Shown: positions 45,976 through 57,625, numbered from the stretch's first letter. The stretch is 64,000 nt of DNA from Pomphorhynchus laevis (GCA_012934845.2 WNNJ02001055.1:104684-168683); one strand, 5' to 3'. Numbers and translations: made by a program. Notes: a model not told the origin generated them from the sequence alone.

Positions 45976-46880
45976 AGGTATAGACAAATAAAAGGTGTTC
46001 CAATGGGAGGTAATAGTAGCCCAATTATAGCTGACTTATTTTTAAGTTTTATAGAATATGATTTTGTTCATAACTGTTTAAAAAATAAATCTAAATTATA
46101 TAAAGATATGAAATATATGTTTCGATACATTGATGATAAATGTGTATTTAACTCTAATAATTTTTATTCAATAAGTTAACAAATTTATTAATGTAGACTT
46201 ATTCTTAATAAAACCAATATTAATGATAAAGAAGGTATATATCTAGATATGAACATTAAATTAACATCAATTAAAACTACTTTTTATTTATATCGTAAAG
46301 ATGACATATTTAAATTTACAAGAAACATTGAAAAAGGCGAAAGAAAATATTATTAAAACTAAATTTAAACTCTTAAATGGCAGATTTTTATGGATGGATA
46401 ATAAATAATATACTTTGTATTAGAATAGGATACAAGATAATCAAATTTCACCTCAGGAAATACGTCATTAGCACGAATTGCCCCCTGCTATGTTGTGTTG
46501 AGGAATAGGGGTCTAAATCTGATAGCATAGCAATTCCTTCTAATGACCTATATTCCTTATTCTGATACAAAGTATGTTATTTATTAGCCAATTCATAAAA
46601 ATTAATGTTTTATTTTAAATTTCAATTTTTTATTTTAACTTGATTTAAATTATAGAAAATCTAAAAACAATTATTAATTTTATTATTTAATTATTAAATT
46701 TTGATTCATTGATTTAGCATTATTTTTATTTATTTTTATAATTTTATAATTATATTAAATACGTGGACTCAGTTAGTAGATTTAATTTATTATCGGATTT
46801 TATCTTTACATTATTTTTAGCCGTTATAGCTAAGTGACTTGTAATAATTGTTTCCTGTAAGATTAATCCATCATGTCACC
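45976..46880 (+). mobile_element. Naiad-like PLE, 3' half, head-to-head with the previous copy
   Basis: The plus strand begins RQ-KGVPMGGNSSPIIADLF, then FIEYDFVHN, MFRYIDDK and the DKEGIYLDMNIK tail. An internal deletion removes part of the C-terminus. The 3' hairpin (46485-46535) and ACGTGGACTC (46762-46771) follow. From about 46785 a short minus-sense piece matches the linker at 57060-57150. Confidence 0.75.
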
Positions 46881-47022
46881 ACGAGTGCAATCGTTTTATA
46901 TTAAAATTCACAGACTAATACATTTTATTAACTTATTACTGATAAGTTTTGCCATCATAGGGTTTCTTCAAATAGAATTGTTTTATCGTTTTAATTTCCA
47001 ACTTGGTTAATATACAATTACT

Positions 47023-48088
47023 ATGCCATTCGTTAATTCTTGCTTTTCTAGATTGACAGCATACATGGACAACGTTACTAATCACCAGTCATTGTCTTTA
47101 TTAAATTGTCAATCGACTGATGATATACTATCTACAGAATGCAATCCAGATAATAACACCAATAAAACAGTTAATATGAATGTACCGTTAATAAATACAT
47201 GTTTAAGTACATCTGCTGTAAACACGTCATTTAGATCTCAACAATGCTGTATTAATCCACTTTATAACCAAACATATTCTGGTCATACTCAATATTTACA
47301 TCAAACAAGTAATCTGTCCCACCGCTCCCAATCCACACTTAGTAATACAATTTCCTCCAATTTTTCGTCATCTCATCCCAAAGAGGATTCGACTGTTGTC
47401 TCGCCATCAACGGCATTATCAACTCGTAAAATCATTAATTATATTTCTTTGACAAATGATCAAGCACAACAAATTCATCCATCAGTATTGCTATACAACC
47501 AACGTTGCGGAAATCAAATTCCGACAGTATACGAACCCACTGTAACTATTGAAAAAATGAATTCCAATTATGGCGATTCAAATGATGGCAACACTAATCC
47601 ATCATATTCCTTGATATATATGCCATCATCACCTCATTATCTGCCGTCATCAAGGAGTAGCAATTATCATTCGATTTCAGCAATCCAACCGATTCAGCAG
47701 AAAGATCAGATGAGAATAGACACTCAAAGATCGTTGTTTTCCACTTACGATATCAATTGTATCAGCAATAATAACTTACGTTCACCAAATATAATCGAAA
47801 CCGTGGCAAAATTCACCGATAGCATTGGATGCGGTTCGAGCATTTCAAATAGTAATGACGATAGCACTTCGTTATCAGATTATGACCCATACGGTGAGGA
47901 GAACATAATAGATAGCGCTCAACAGACAACATTACAGGATGATCCGGCATCTTCGTCCTCAACCGGCAGTAATAATAACAATAATAATGGAAGTGTAAAT
48001 GCAACAAACAAACGAATTAAGCGTAAAAGCGCTTGGATACCTCCACCTTTATTAATTCCAGATAAGATAAACAGTTTTTCTCTATACG
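47023..48088 (+). CDS. Ser/Asn/Gln-rich protein, first coding exon
   Basis: It encodes 355 codons from the ATG at 47023. An in-frame stop lies just upstream, supporting this start. The sequence is of low complexity (Ser, Asn, Thr, Gln) with an acidic patch (SDYDPYGEENIID), an Asn run after SSSSTGS, and then a basic motif KRIKRKSAW followed by IPPPLLIPDK. It has no signal peptide and no membrane segment. The donor is TATACG before GTAACG. The end of the protein joins the exon at 48180. The family is not recognised. It could be a cytoplasmic or nuclear regulatory protein. Confidence 0.6.
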
Positions 48089-48179
48089 GTAACGATCGTA
48101 ATACAATATGTAAATTGTTATCTCTGCGCAGTCCCTGGACTTATTATGTTAACATATTTCTCTTTTCGTTATCGTTTAG

Positions 48180-48394
48180 ATCCGTCATTATCAGCGAATG
48201 CAGTAATTTCAACGGGTACTTCGATAGCGTTGCCATCATCAGATCAAGCGAACAACACCACGTTGACAATGGATGAATATATGAATCGATACAAGTATAT
48301 CAACTACGATAAATCCTCTGAGAATGCTAGTTTCTATCAATCACGCCATGGTCAACATCCAAATTCTCCGCATTCAACTGATTCATCATCAGTG
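48180..48394 (+). CDS. Ser/Asn-rich protein, second exon
   Basis: Skipping 48089-48179 (91 nt, GTAACG to a pyrimidine-rich TCGTTTAG) keeps the frame and gives SFSLYDPSLSANAV. The text continues MDEYMNRYKYINYDKSSENA and HPNSPHSTDSSS. After CATCAGTG a GTATTA looks like the next donor; the residues beyond it (LYIYLNINI) look non-coding. If unspliced, the ORF stops at 48460. An alternative acceptor at 48131 also keeps frame. Confidence 0.5.
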
Positions 48395-48460
48395 GTATTA
48401 TACATATATTTAAATATTAATATCATTGTTATCACGTATAGAGTGTTTAATCGAAGATAA

Positions 48461-48976
48461 AACGCTATAGAACTGTAATGCCTTGCGTAATTTTTAAGGT
48501 CTGCTGAAATATAGTCATCCTCTGAAAAATGATCTATTAAAATTAACATAATATCTTAGATGATAAATAAGTTAATTTTTATATCCTTCAGCACTCGACA
48601 CATTGTAATACGCCATTACTGGATTCTATAAATGTTCCGTATAATGTAGTTAGTTTTTTTAAGTATGCTGTGTGGATGAAATCTGCGTAGCATTATATTG
48701 TATAATATTATATGTGCTAATTTAATTTTAAGTAAATTAAATTCATAAATTTTAAACAATTGCATTATACTTTAACATTGAATATTTAATATAATATGCA
48801 ATATTTATTACTTGCAACATATTTAATGAATCCATCAGTCGATTTAAATAAAAATGCAACAGGTAAAATCTTAATTAAAAAAATGAATAAATATGTGTAT
48901 AAGGAAATTAATTGTTATAATAAAATTTAAAAATGTATTAGAAATATATCCATCCTGATCTGAATTAAAATTTTTT
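48461..48976. other. no gene seen
   Basis: AT-rich. Either intron or 3' flank of the gene at 47023-48394. Confidence 0.5.
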
Positions 48977-49265
48977 AATTTTCAGGAACTATCAGGTATA
49001 GTTCAACGACAACAAAAATTATTTTTATATTTCGCTAGTAACTGCAAGCATCTTGAGAAAATTAACATAAAAATGAAAAAAGTCACAAATAAAGTTTCTT
49101 TTCGGTTTGCACATTGATGCTGGAATCATAATCGTTGTTTACAATTTTATTTATGTGACTTTTAATCATTTTTATATTAATTTTCTGAAGATGTAAGGAG
49201 TTACCTGCGAAATATCAAAATAATTTTTGTTGTCGTTGAACTATACCTGATAGTTCCTGGAAATT
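48977..49265. repeat. foldback MITE with ~105 bp inverted arms
   Basis: The left arm starts CAGGAACTATCAGGTATAG. The right arm ends CTATACCTGATAGTTCCTG. The arms remain alignable for about 105 bp, to AAAGTCAC / GTGACTTT. The loop is about 80 bp and non-coding. Confidence 0.9.
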
Positions 49266-49681
49266 ATAAAATTAAAAAAATTATAGAAATTATGATAATT
49301 AAAAACACAGATTGTAATTTTATAAATATTTTACATCGTGTGATTTAAAATATTACACAAAATATATATATCATTTATAAAAAATATTTTTTTGAATGTA
49401 ATATATCCCTCGAAAATGGCGTCGGTTTTTTTACTGACAATTTTTTGTTATAAATGAAAAATAATAATGTCCGTAAACCACAATTCATTAGTTCATCTTT
49501 AAATATAATTCTTACGACCTTTGCTGTTATTGTCAAAAACACAATTTGATTACAATTCTTACCTAGTGCTGTTGTAACCGTGGCATACATTTTTATTCAA
49601 CTGAACTATTTTTCATATTTCCATTTTTACACGTGGACATATATACCTCATTCAAAAGAAGTATTAATTAACTTGTATTTT
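49266..49681. other. no gene seen; 3' flank of minus-strand gene
   Basis: AT-rich stretch following the stop codon of the gene at 49682. No obvious exon. AATAAA-like signals are frequent by chance. Confidence 0.4.
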
Positions 49682-50246
49682 TTAATGTAAATTCTTCATC
49701 GGTTTAACAATATCATCGGTGTCGCTGCTGTAAGTAGAGCGTGCGCGATTACCTTCAACCGAGCAACGATAATCAGTTCGCCACATAACGTCGTCAGCAA
49801 ACAATACCGATTTTTGGGGTCGTTTCTTTCGTCCGTTGTGTTTGGTGCAATATTCGTCACCAGTATCGCAGTTATTCACTCGAGCGCTCTTTGGAGGAAG
49901 CTTCTCATCGGTGTTGCTGCCGTCAATAATAAATAGCAGAATATGCTGCATCGCTAATTCTACTGCATAGCAATCCGCGAATTTGCTGATAGTTTGTTCA
50001 CTGCTAGTTGCGAAATTCAGTGTTTGGGATTTCTGTGGCATCACGTCTACGACGGCATCCTGGTCTCGCACTTGCTGATAATATATGTCGTCGAAGCCGA
50101 GCTTACTCTGCAAATCCTGAATATCGATAAGAAACGAATCCAGAACAATATGGTCTTTACCGTCAACGTGATAAAAACTAGACGATTGAATTGGGTTGAT
50201 TTTCCGAAATGGGATTTGAGTCAATCGCCTTTTGGCTTTGCTGGCT
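49682..50246 (-). CDS. unrecognised protein, C-terminal part
   Basis: The minus-strand frame is open from a TAA at about 50247 to the stop at 49682, about 185 codons. It contains YHVDGKDHIVLDSFLID, a hydrophobic AVELAMQHILLFIIDG, and then KHNGRKKRPQKSVLFADDVMW. The KSVLF element is compatible with a protein phosphatase 1 docking (R/K-V-x-F) motif, but that is weak. It reads one base out of frame with the ORF at 50221-50611. Base composition is much less AT-rich than the flanks, as expected of an exon. No domain is recognised. Confidence 0.45.
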
Positions 50247-50611
50247 TATTCTGTTTCGTATCTAGTGAATGTTGTTGAATATTGGTATTACTAGTTCTAC
50301 AAAGCGAAATGCTCTGTTTAGACCGATTATCATCGATCCGTCTCACTAATATCAGCTTGTCAATTGCGGCGATATCGTTGTACGTATAGATGTTAAAACC
50401 ACGTCTCCGACGTGGTTTCTCGCGGCGTTTGCCGGGTTGCGTCGCACCCCTGCCTCCTCTTTTATCACTATTTTCTAATGGTCGTTGCTGAATAGTCGTT
50501 ATCCAATTCGTTGAGCTAGCATTAGCTTCCTTTAATCGTTGCTTAGTCGTTACTTGTATTTTTAGCATATCGTTTTTATGTAAATCAAACGTGCCGCGTG
50601 TGCTTCCTGAT
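50221..50611 (-). CDS. unrecognised protein, upstream part, basic
   Basis: An acceptor-like CATGTAG precedes SGSTRGTFDLHKNDMLK. The reading continues with an Arg/Gly/Lys-rich stretch (RGGRGATQPGKRREKPRRRR) and FNIYTYNDIAAIDKLILVRR, stopping at 50221. It overlaps the next ORF by 26 nt in the -1 frame. An intron from the donor GTGAGACG (about 50346) to the acceptor ATTCAG (about 50124) would also join them in phase. A sequence error or a real frameshift are the alternatives. Confidence 0.45.
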
Positions 50612-50889
50612 CTACATGGCAACAACAAGTTCTAATAATATCATAAAAATCAGCGAAATAATTTAAAGAATCATTGTTTTGACGATATAATCTAAAAATA
50701 TTTCCACATTTAAGATTTTTGTGTTGTACTTTTTAAAGTATGTTCCACTTGAATTGTTGAAATATTGGCTCCTCTTTTCTTTCAATCAGTGAAGTTTGAG
50801 CTAGTAAAGCAAAATAGCTAATTGTTTGCTAAAAGGATATATATCTCATCGAATGTATTACTTCTCTTTAATGTAAATAACTTCTTGAT

Positions 50890-51330
50890 TGCTTTCTTAT
50901 ATTTTTGTACATCTCTAAATTAAATTGCGAAATTTAGGTCTAATAATATGATGTTTAAAATACGTAGACTCTGTTATGTTTAACTAACAAGTTAGTAATG
51001 ACATGTGGACTTTGTTTTCCTAGTAGTATGACATCTATCAGAAATACTGAAACTAGGTATTATTGGTACGACAATATTATTTTCTGCTTATTTTCAATCA
51101 AATTTGATGCATTTTATTTATATTTATTATAATGAAGAAGTATATAACATCAAAATATTGTTAAAATATTAAATTTATAATATATAAATCAACAAAAAAT
51201 ATTATTAAAAATAAATATAAACAACCAATCGAAACATTTCTATGAATAATAAACAATATACTTTGCATTTGAATAAGATGCACTAGATAATTAAATTCCA
51301 TTATAGGAAATACGGCATTAGCCCTGAATA
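50890..51330 (+). mobile_element. internally deleted Naiad-like element, inverted twin of 1640-1995
   Basis: The plus strand has the leader (ACGTAGACTCTG at about 50960) joined to the C-terminal tail and the start of the 3' UTR. Over about 270 bp it differs from the copy at 1690-1970 by two substitutions and one 13 bp gap. Confidence 0.75.
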
Positions 51331-51339
51331 GCCGCTACT

Positions 51340-51660
51340 TGCAAATTTCACTACTTCCAAAATTCATTACTTCCAAATTTCACTACTTTCAAATTTCACT
51401 ACTTCCAAATTCATTTCTTCCAAATTTCACTACTTCCAAATGCTATTATCGTAATAATACGATATAATACCACTACTAATAACGTGATATTATTAATTAA
51501 TAATACCACGTGGCACTACTAATTACGAGGCACTACTAATTGCGTTGCACTACTTATTACATGGCAGTAATAAGTAGCGCAATTAGAGTAATTAGTAGTG
51601 CCCACGTGGCACTACTAATTACGCATTCAAAATTTCATTACTTCCAAATGCTATTATCTT
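51340..51660. repeat. compound repeat: 16-17 bp tandem units plus inverted GGCACTACTAATTACG copies
   Basis: About six units of TTCCAAATTTCACTAC (with variants) lie at 51355-51440. GGCACTACTAATTACG occurs several times at 51513-51625, with an inverted copy TAATTAGTAGTGCC at about 51588. CTTCCAAATGCTATTATC stands on both sides (about 51431 and 51643). It precedes a MULE-type transposase by 30 bp and may be part of that element's end. Confidence 0.75.
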
Positions 51661-51689
51661 AAAAAAATATATATTTTTACCTCAAAATA

Positions 51690-52576
51690 ATGTCAAGAAA
51701 CATATTATGGTTACCTTCGAAGCAAGGAAAAAGTGTCCCCATAATCGATAACTACCTCTTTCATGCTAGCTGGAGATGTAATACAAACAAACAGTATTTT
51801 AAGTGTATATATGGTTTGTGTTCAGTAACCATTATTTCTACTGATTTTCAAATTGAGTTGGTAAATAATGAACACAATCACGAGACTGATTTAAAACAAA
51901 TAATAAGAATGTTGTTAAAAGAGAAGCTGAGTGAGTTGATATTCTTTGATCTCTTTCTTCGTGCCCGTTATTTGTATGGGAAGGCGATGTTGGAGTTCGT
52001 TTTGAAGGAAATCGATAATGAAAATATAAAACCTTATATTCCTGAGTATTCAAGTGTGAACACTTTTATCTACATTCAAAAAAGAATTTTCTATCCTTCA
52101 TCAGCCAAAACATTTTTTGGAGTATTAAATAAGAATGGTTTCTGAGGCAGAATGATGTCAATTGTCTGATGCACAAAAGTTTTGAATAAAGACTTGATAT
52201 AGTGATAATAGGTAATGTCGACATTGTAAGAAGATTTTCAGATTTGTGTTCCCTTCGTATTTTTATGAATGACACATTTAAGTCTTCTTCTTTCGACTTT
52301 TACCAACTATATATAATACATGGCGTTGCTAATGGCAAGTTCTTTCTCTTGGTATTTAGTTTTATATCCTCAAAGGAGGAATCTGCATATGTTTATATGC
52401 TAAGAAAGTTGTTGAAGATATTAGAAAGCAAATATATCAATTTCTCTCCCTCTAAGTTTCAGGTTGATTTTGAAATAGCGGCTTTTAATGCAGTAAAAGA
52501 AGTATTACCCACGGATTCATCAGTGGTGGCTTTTTCACTTAAGACAATGTATAATGAGGACGCTGAACAGCCTTAA
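51690..52576 (+). pseudogene. MULE-type transposase with FLYWCH zinc finger, broken
   Basis: The first frame (51690-52145) starts at an ATG. It has a FLYWCH-like finger: LFHASWRCNTNKQYFKC, then C and NEHNHE. A stop and shift at about 52145-52200 separate it from DIVRRFSDLCSLRIFMNDTFKS, FDFYQLYIIHGV and VDFEIAAFNAVKEVLP. These match the MULE transposase core (D-TF, FYQLYTIHG, DFE-A). The C-terminus is lost where a Naiad-like 3' end begins. Confidence 0.75.
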
Positions 52577-52594
52577 AACTAAATTTAAAATTTG

Positions 52595-52870
52595 CTACAA
52601 CTAAATTTAGACTCTTAAACGGACAAATTTTATCGATAATAAATAATATACTTTGTATTAGAATAAGATACTGTATAATCATTTTTTTAAACATACGTCA
52701 TGAGCATGTATTTGATCTCGTTGTCATGCTGTATTTAAATCTAAATTATATTATATCTAATCATGTTTAGATCTAAATTATCAAAATCTTAAGATTAAGA
52801 TATTTATTTTTAAATAAAAATAAATCCAAAATAAGTACAAAATACGTAGACTTAACTGATTTGAATTTGA
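52595..52870 (+). mobile_element. Naiad-like PLE 3' end
   Basis: Plus-strand tail codons, TATTAGAATAAGATAC, and a terminal ACGTAGACTT near 52840. The hairpin region is decayed. Confidence 0.6.
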
Positions 52871-53315
52871 AAGGAACTAATGACATAGTTTTTTAAATTA
52901 CAGAGGCAATTTACATATCTTGTAATAAGGGCGAGTGGAAATAAAGCAGATTTTTAGATCGTAGCAAACTGCTCGAAATTTGATATAGCTATCGAATGAT
53001 TAAGACCATTTGTGTTTTATAGCATTTTGTTTTTGTTTTCATTGCTCATTGCATACCAATTTTGCATTGATTCCCCTTTTCCATATATTTACTAGATCAT
53101 TTATGATATAATAGAGAGGCTGTCTTTGGCTGAAATTTTGGAAGAAATACATTATAAAAGCGTATTCTCGCCAACATTTGTTATTAAGAATTGCTATTAA
53201 CAATTAACACTAAATATTTTGTTGAGCAATAAAAATTTTGAGTTCAAAAATCTATTTTTGCCAATATATAAAATCTATTTAAAATCTATTTTTATTATAT
53301 AAAAATCTATTTTTG
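52871..53315. other. no gene seen
   Basis: AT-rich, with CTATTTTTGC-AATATA repeated near 53250-53320. Confidence 0.5.
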
Positions 53316-53520
53316 CTAATATATCCGCTTGTCACGGATATATCGCAGACAAGGCATATTTAATATCTGGAGGCGTTTCGCGTAGCCATAAATATGCAGC
53401 CCTGAGACTAATTTAGTTGTTGATCTGAACACTTTCTCTAATGCACGACGCTCATAAGTAGTTTCGGGATAACAAGCTGGCGATGCGTATAAGATATGGC
53501 TCAAGAAAAACGCATTTGCT
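53316..53520 (-). mobile_element. LINE reverse transcriptase C-terminal scrap
   Basis: The minus strand encodes RRALEKVFRSTTKLVSGL, YAKRLQILNMPCLRYIRDKR. This matches the post-RT region (LE-VQRRATK, Y-ERL-LPSL-YRR-R) of Jockey/CR1-type LINEs. Confidence 0.6.
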
Positions 53521-53925
53521 AAGGTATGGTAACATAACGGATCTATGCTTATCAGAGCTCGACGAGTATGTCATATTAACATTATCATTGGATAGTTAAT
53601 AGCGATCTGTTAAATTGTTCTGCCAACTTTATTTAAACTTTTATATTTTTTACTGATATAATTGTCGCTTTAAATGATTACACTTTAATAATCGTTGCCT
53701 TATCCCTTAATAAGTAATATTAAATTACCCCTTAACAAGTAATTTAAATTGTAAATTTTAATAGCGACAGGAATAAATTAAATGGAAAGCACAAGTAATT
53801 TTAATTGTAATTTTTAATAGCGACAAGCATAAATTAATTGGAAACAATATTTTTTATATTTTTGACAAATTACATTTTAAATAGTTCCTTCAAATAGGCC
53901 ATAATCAATTTTAAACGTTATGTCA
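53521..53925. other. no gene seen
   Basis: AT-rich. TAATTTTAATTGTAA and AGCGACA-G-ATAAATTAA are repeated near 53740-53850. Confidence 0.5.
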
Positions 53926-54175
53926 TCATGAATTATTAGAGTAAATGATTTTTAAACCACCATTATTTGTGCTCAACTTGAAGGAAGAATCGCGAAGAGA
54001 TTTTCGAAATTCACGAATACACCGATCGACATTGAGGCAAGGTGAAACAGTGAATATTTCACGTCTTAGGCGGAGGGCGCCAAAACAGTAAGAAGGTTTA
54101 CAGGATTGAGCACATCTGACAGTCCCTTCCAATGAATATGTAGACGCCTCCGCACAACTCAAAAATTTTGTATTG
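53926..54175 (-). CDS. unrecognised Cys-containing ORF
   Basis: The minus strand encodes about 80 codons with LSCAEASTYSLEGTVRCAQSC, SYCFGALRLRREIF and PCLNVDRCIREFRKSLRD up to a stop. It is less AT-rich than its flanks, which suggests true coding ancestry. The start is not defined and no domain is recognised. It may be a last exon or a retroelement remnant. Confidence 0.3.
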
Positions 54176-55084
54176 TCAAATTTTTTTCACCCAACTCTAA
54201 TCGACATGCTAACTCTGATTTCTATCATTAAAAGTTTTTATCATTTTTCGTTTATCATTGAAATAACAACTATATTCGTTTTGTTTTAAGTTTCAAAATA
54301 CAAGAAAGCGATCGGTTTCATTTGCAGAACGGTTACCTCTATGCTACAAATATCAGCTTATTGATATGCTTTCATTAGAATGTAGCAGGTAAAGAAGGCG
54401 TTATTATATCATTTTATATTTCTTATGAGTCATAATAATTTTGTATATTTTGATGTCATAATAATTTTGATAGTGAGTCATGATGATTTTGTGTACCTTA
54501 TGATTGATATTTTGTAGTAAGTCAATATGAGAGAAACTTTCTCATCTTGGAGAAAGTTTTAATACTCCTCTTGCACAAGCTAGCTTTCGATGATAAACCG
54601 TTCAAAATTTGACTTTGAATTTTTTTTAACCAAATTGCAAAGGTAAGCCAACACAATGGTGTCTTCTGTATTGTTTACTTGAATTTGAGGAATATGGGTA
54701 ATAGTACAACTATGGTAGCAGCTGATGAATGTTGACACTCCATCTAATTACATGCACAAAACGAAACAATCGGAACATTTCTATATTCAGCTTTATTAAT
54801 ACATAAAAATATAAATCGTTATCTCTACTGGATCCAAGTTTTTTTGGATAGTTTCAAGAAATCATTCTTATGCAGCAGCATAATGACTGATTTTATTTCT
54901 AGCAAACTTAAATAGAAAATTAAATAAATAAATTGAACATTATTTCTAACAAGCTTTAATGTTAAGTAGAATAAATTAGAAATTGAAATTGTTTGCAGTT
55001 ACTCTAATTTGTCATCTTTATGAGCCATGATATTTTACTTACCAACCAAGATTCGTGTTTATTAATAAGCTAATGTTCAATTAG
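54176..55084. other. no gene seen
   Basis: AT-rich. A TGAGTCATAATAATTTTG-TA motif repeats near 54425-54500. Confidence 0.5.
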
Positions 55085-55515
55085 TACGCTATCGATTAAT
55101 AACAACAACAATTTCTTGACAAGAAAAAAACAAATAATATAAAAAAATTTCTTGTCAACCATTGGTCTGGGTGTCAGGTCGTGGAGGCAGTGCACGAACC
55201 AAATTACTCTAGACATCGCGATCCTGGGCGACAGACCAGAGTTCTCTTTCAGATAGCTCAAGTCGGTCTTCGGCCAGTGTCGAGATTTAATCTCTCCACC
55301 GGTATCGAGGTCTACCTCGAGGTCTCTTTCCAGAGAATCCGCCCCGGAAAACCCTTCGAGAAAGGCGATCCCTAGATATCCTCAGGACGTGTCCTAACTA
55401 CCTAAGCTGACATTCTTCGATGTTGAGAAGCAGCGACTTTACTCCGAGTCCATCCCGGATGACCGAATTCCTAACCTTATCTCTAAGACTAAGACCAGCC
55501 ATACATCGAAGGAAC
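55085..55515 (-). mobile_element. RTE-like 3' end
   Basis: The sequence is close to 37260-37690, from the AACAACAACAATTTC tail through GAGGCAGTGCAC to the coding block GLSLRD and RDGLGVKS. It is 5'-truncated. At 55518-55541 a 23 bp piece of the RTE 5' region (GTGACCAGGTAGTTGTACGG) is attached in the opposite orientation. Confidence 0.8.
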
Positions 55516-55545
55516 CTCATGTGACCAGGTAGTTGTACGGTATCG

Positions 55546-56336
55546 ATTAATGTAAAATGATAATCAGTCGAATCGAATTTGAAATAAATTATTAAAATAC
55601 GTGCATTTACATTAATTGAAGTGTAATATAATATTTTGGAAGTATATTGATAGAACATCGTATGGGATAAAATTGTCGCTGGCTAAAGCTAACCATGAGA
55701 AAGATGTATATACAGCAATAAAATTACTATTCCAAGCGATCAGTAGACGAAATGATTAATGAAAACAACTGATGTTAATGATATCACAATTTCCGTTGAC
55801 CAAGATCAGATTATAGATGTGTTGCGTAACAAATTAACTATCTCACATCCTTTATATTTTATGTATTCATCATATCACCACCACGTCATCATTGTATAAA
55901 ATATTTTGCATATATTACATAACTTTAATAATATTAATCATAAATTTACTTATCCCAATGATATTTGAATTTAAATATTTTATAGGGGAACTTTTATTAA
56001 ATCAAGGAAGATCACGTGATTGTAGAAATTGTTTTTCATGAACACAGTTGATGAAAATTGAACATTTAATGCAAATATTTGCATTTTTCTAGGTTTTTAA
56101 ATATGATGTAAGCAACTAACTTTGTTTTTACTCTGTATTCGCACAGTAATGACCACAATCATACTGCAGTTGAAAGTTTTATTAAATCATCAATTATCAT
56201 CGATCGGCATCAACATCAGCCATGCGAGGCCTTCAGATTCATAGTCAATATCCTTGAACAAAGACTCGCACAAGATATCAGCAAAACATGGAACACCTTA
56301 CACGACGCAAGTTCTTTTTTATTATTTTATTGCTAT
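55546..56336. other. no gene seen
   Basis: AT-rich, nothing recognised. Confidence 0.5.
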
Positions 56337-56513
56337 TTTTAATAAATAATTATTGGAGCTGGATCAAAGGAAAGATGAAATTATTTTTGATATTTTGCTA
56401 ACTACTTCTGTTAGCGAAATACAAGTATTTTTCTGAAGATGCTAACAGAAGTTAACGAAATACAAAAATAATTTTTATTTTCTTTGATCCAGCTCCAATA
56501 ATTATTTATCAAT
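56337..56513. repeat. foldback MITE
   Basis: The ends ATAATTATTGGAGCTGGATC and GATCCAGCTCCAATAATTAT are exact inverted repeats. The arms continue for about 65 bp, to CTTCTGTTAGC. It is non-coding. Confidence 0.9.
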
Positions 56514-56854
56514 AAGTGGATCAGTAACAACTATTTAAAAGCTATTTTTAATGTTAATGTTTAAAACTATTACTAACCAAAAGCAATAACTATCTTCAAT
56601 TATAATGATGTAGACTTTGATAATAAATTCATATGTGTGTGAGCATGCCCAACGTTCTAGAGAGCATTGACTGGGAAGAAAGAGCGGTTAATCGAAACTA
56701 TTTATTTAGTTTAATAAAACCCGCAAAGTAGAAAATATAAACAATTTAGAGCAAAACTATTAATTCGTCGAGTTTTGGTTTTTATTAGACGATATAAATG
56801 ATGTTTCGTGCAGAACATAACTTAAATATGCCGTATCTTCTGTGATTTTATTCT
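56514..56854. other. no gene seen
   Basis: AT-rich, nothing recognised. Confidence 0.5.
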
Positions 56855-56857
56855 ACA

Positions 56858-57625
56858 TTAGAACTTTTCCATTGCTCTGTCTGTATACACAGAGCAATGC
56901 TTGCAATATTTTTTGAAGTGTGCTTTAATTACTTTAAGTATTTTATTCATATAGACAGAAAGTGGTTTTAATGTACATTTAAACGCACTACATATGAACC
57001 TAGGTTTTATTGGATTTTTATGTAATTTTGGATTCCAATATAATATAGGTATAGTTTTATTATCTGATTCAACCTTTATACCCTTTTCATCCATTATAGA
57101 ACAGTGACTTGTAATAATTGTTTCTAAACTCAACTCGCTACGTTCATATGTTGGATTTACATTTAAATCATTAGAATTAACCTATTTCATTAGTATATCA
57201 TAATAAAGCTTTTTGCATATGAAGACAAAGTTATTACTAGCTTTATCAATAGTTGTTATTATATAGTTATCCTTTAATTTAGTAAGTTCTTTATACATAT
57301 CTTTATTAATTTTATCTTTCCTTTTATAATTGTTTGTTATTTTCATTTTATTTTTAATTTTATCAAATATATAATATTTCCAAATTTTTATCTTAGATAT
57401 ATTCGAGCTTTCACTATTAATCAGCCTCCTAAAGTAATCATTTAAGTTATTATATAACGAACTGTAAATTTTATTTTTGTCGTTGTTGTTATTTAATCTA
57501 TATTTATACCCTTTCGATAGCAGCTTTCTTAATTCACAATTTTCAATTAATTCTAGATTATGGGTACATATATGTTCATTTATTTTATCAAAACTAAGAC
57601 TTTTACAATTGCATTCTGTTTCCAT
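56858..57625 (-). pseudogene. PLE linker and start of reverse transcriptase
   Basis: It contains CNCKSLSFDKINEHICTHN, ENCELRKLLSKGYKYR, TTIDKASNNFVFICKKLYY (equivalent to the DKG motif of PLEs) and then IPILYWNPKLHKNPIKPRF, RT motif 1-2 with the K-PRF block. It has a frame break at 57133-57182. Motifs A to C of the RT are missing. Confidence 0.75.

Noticed and set aside
51355-51440. CRISPR-like short repeats
   Set aside because: The repeats are contiguous 16-17 bp units with no unique spacers, in a eukaryotic genome.
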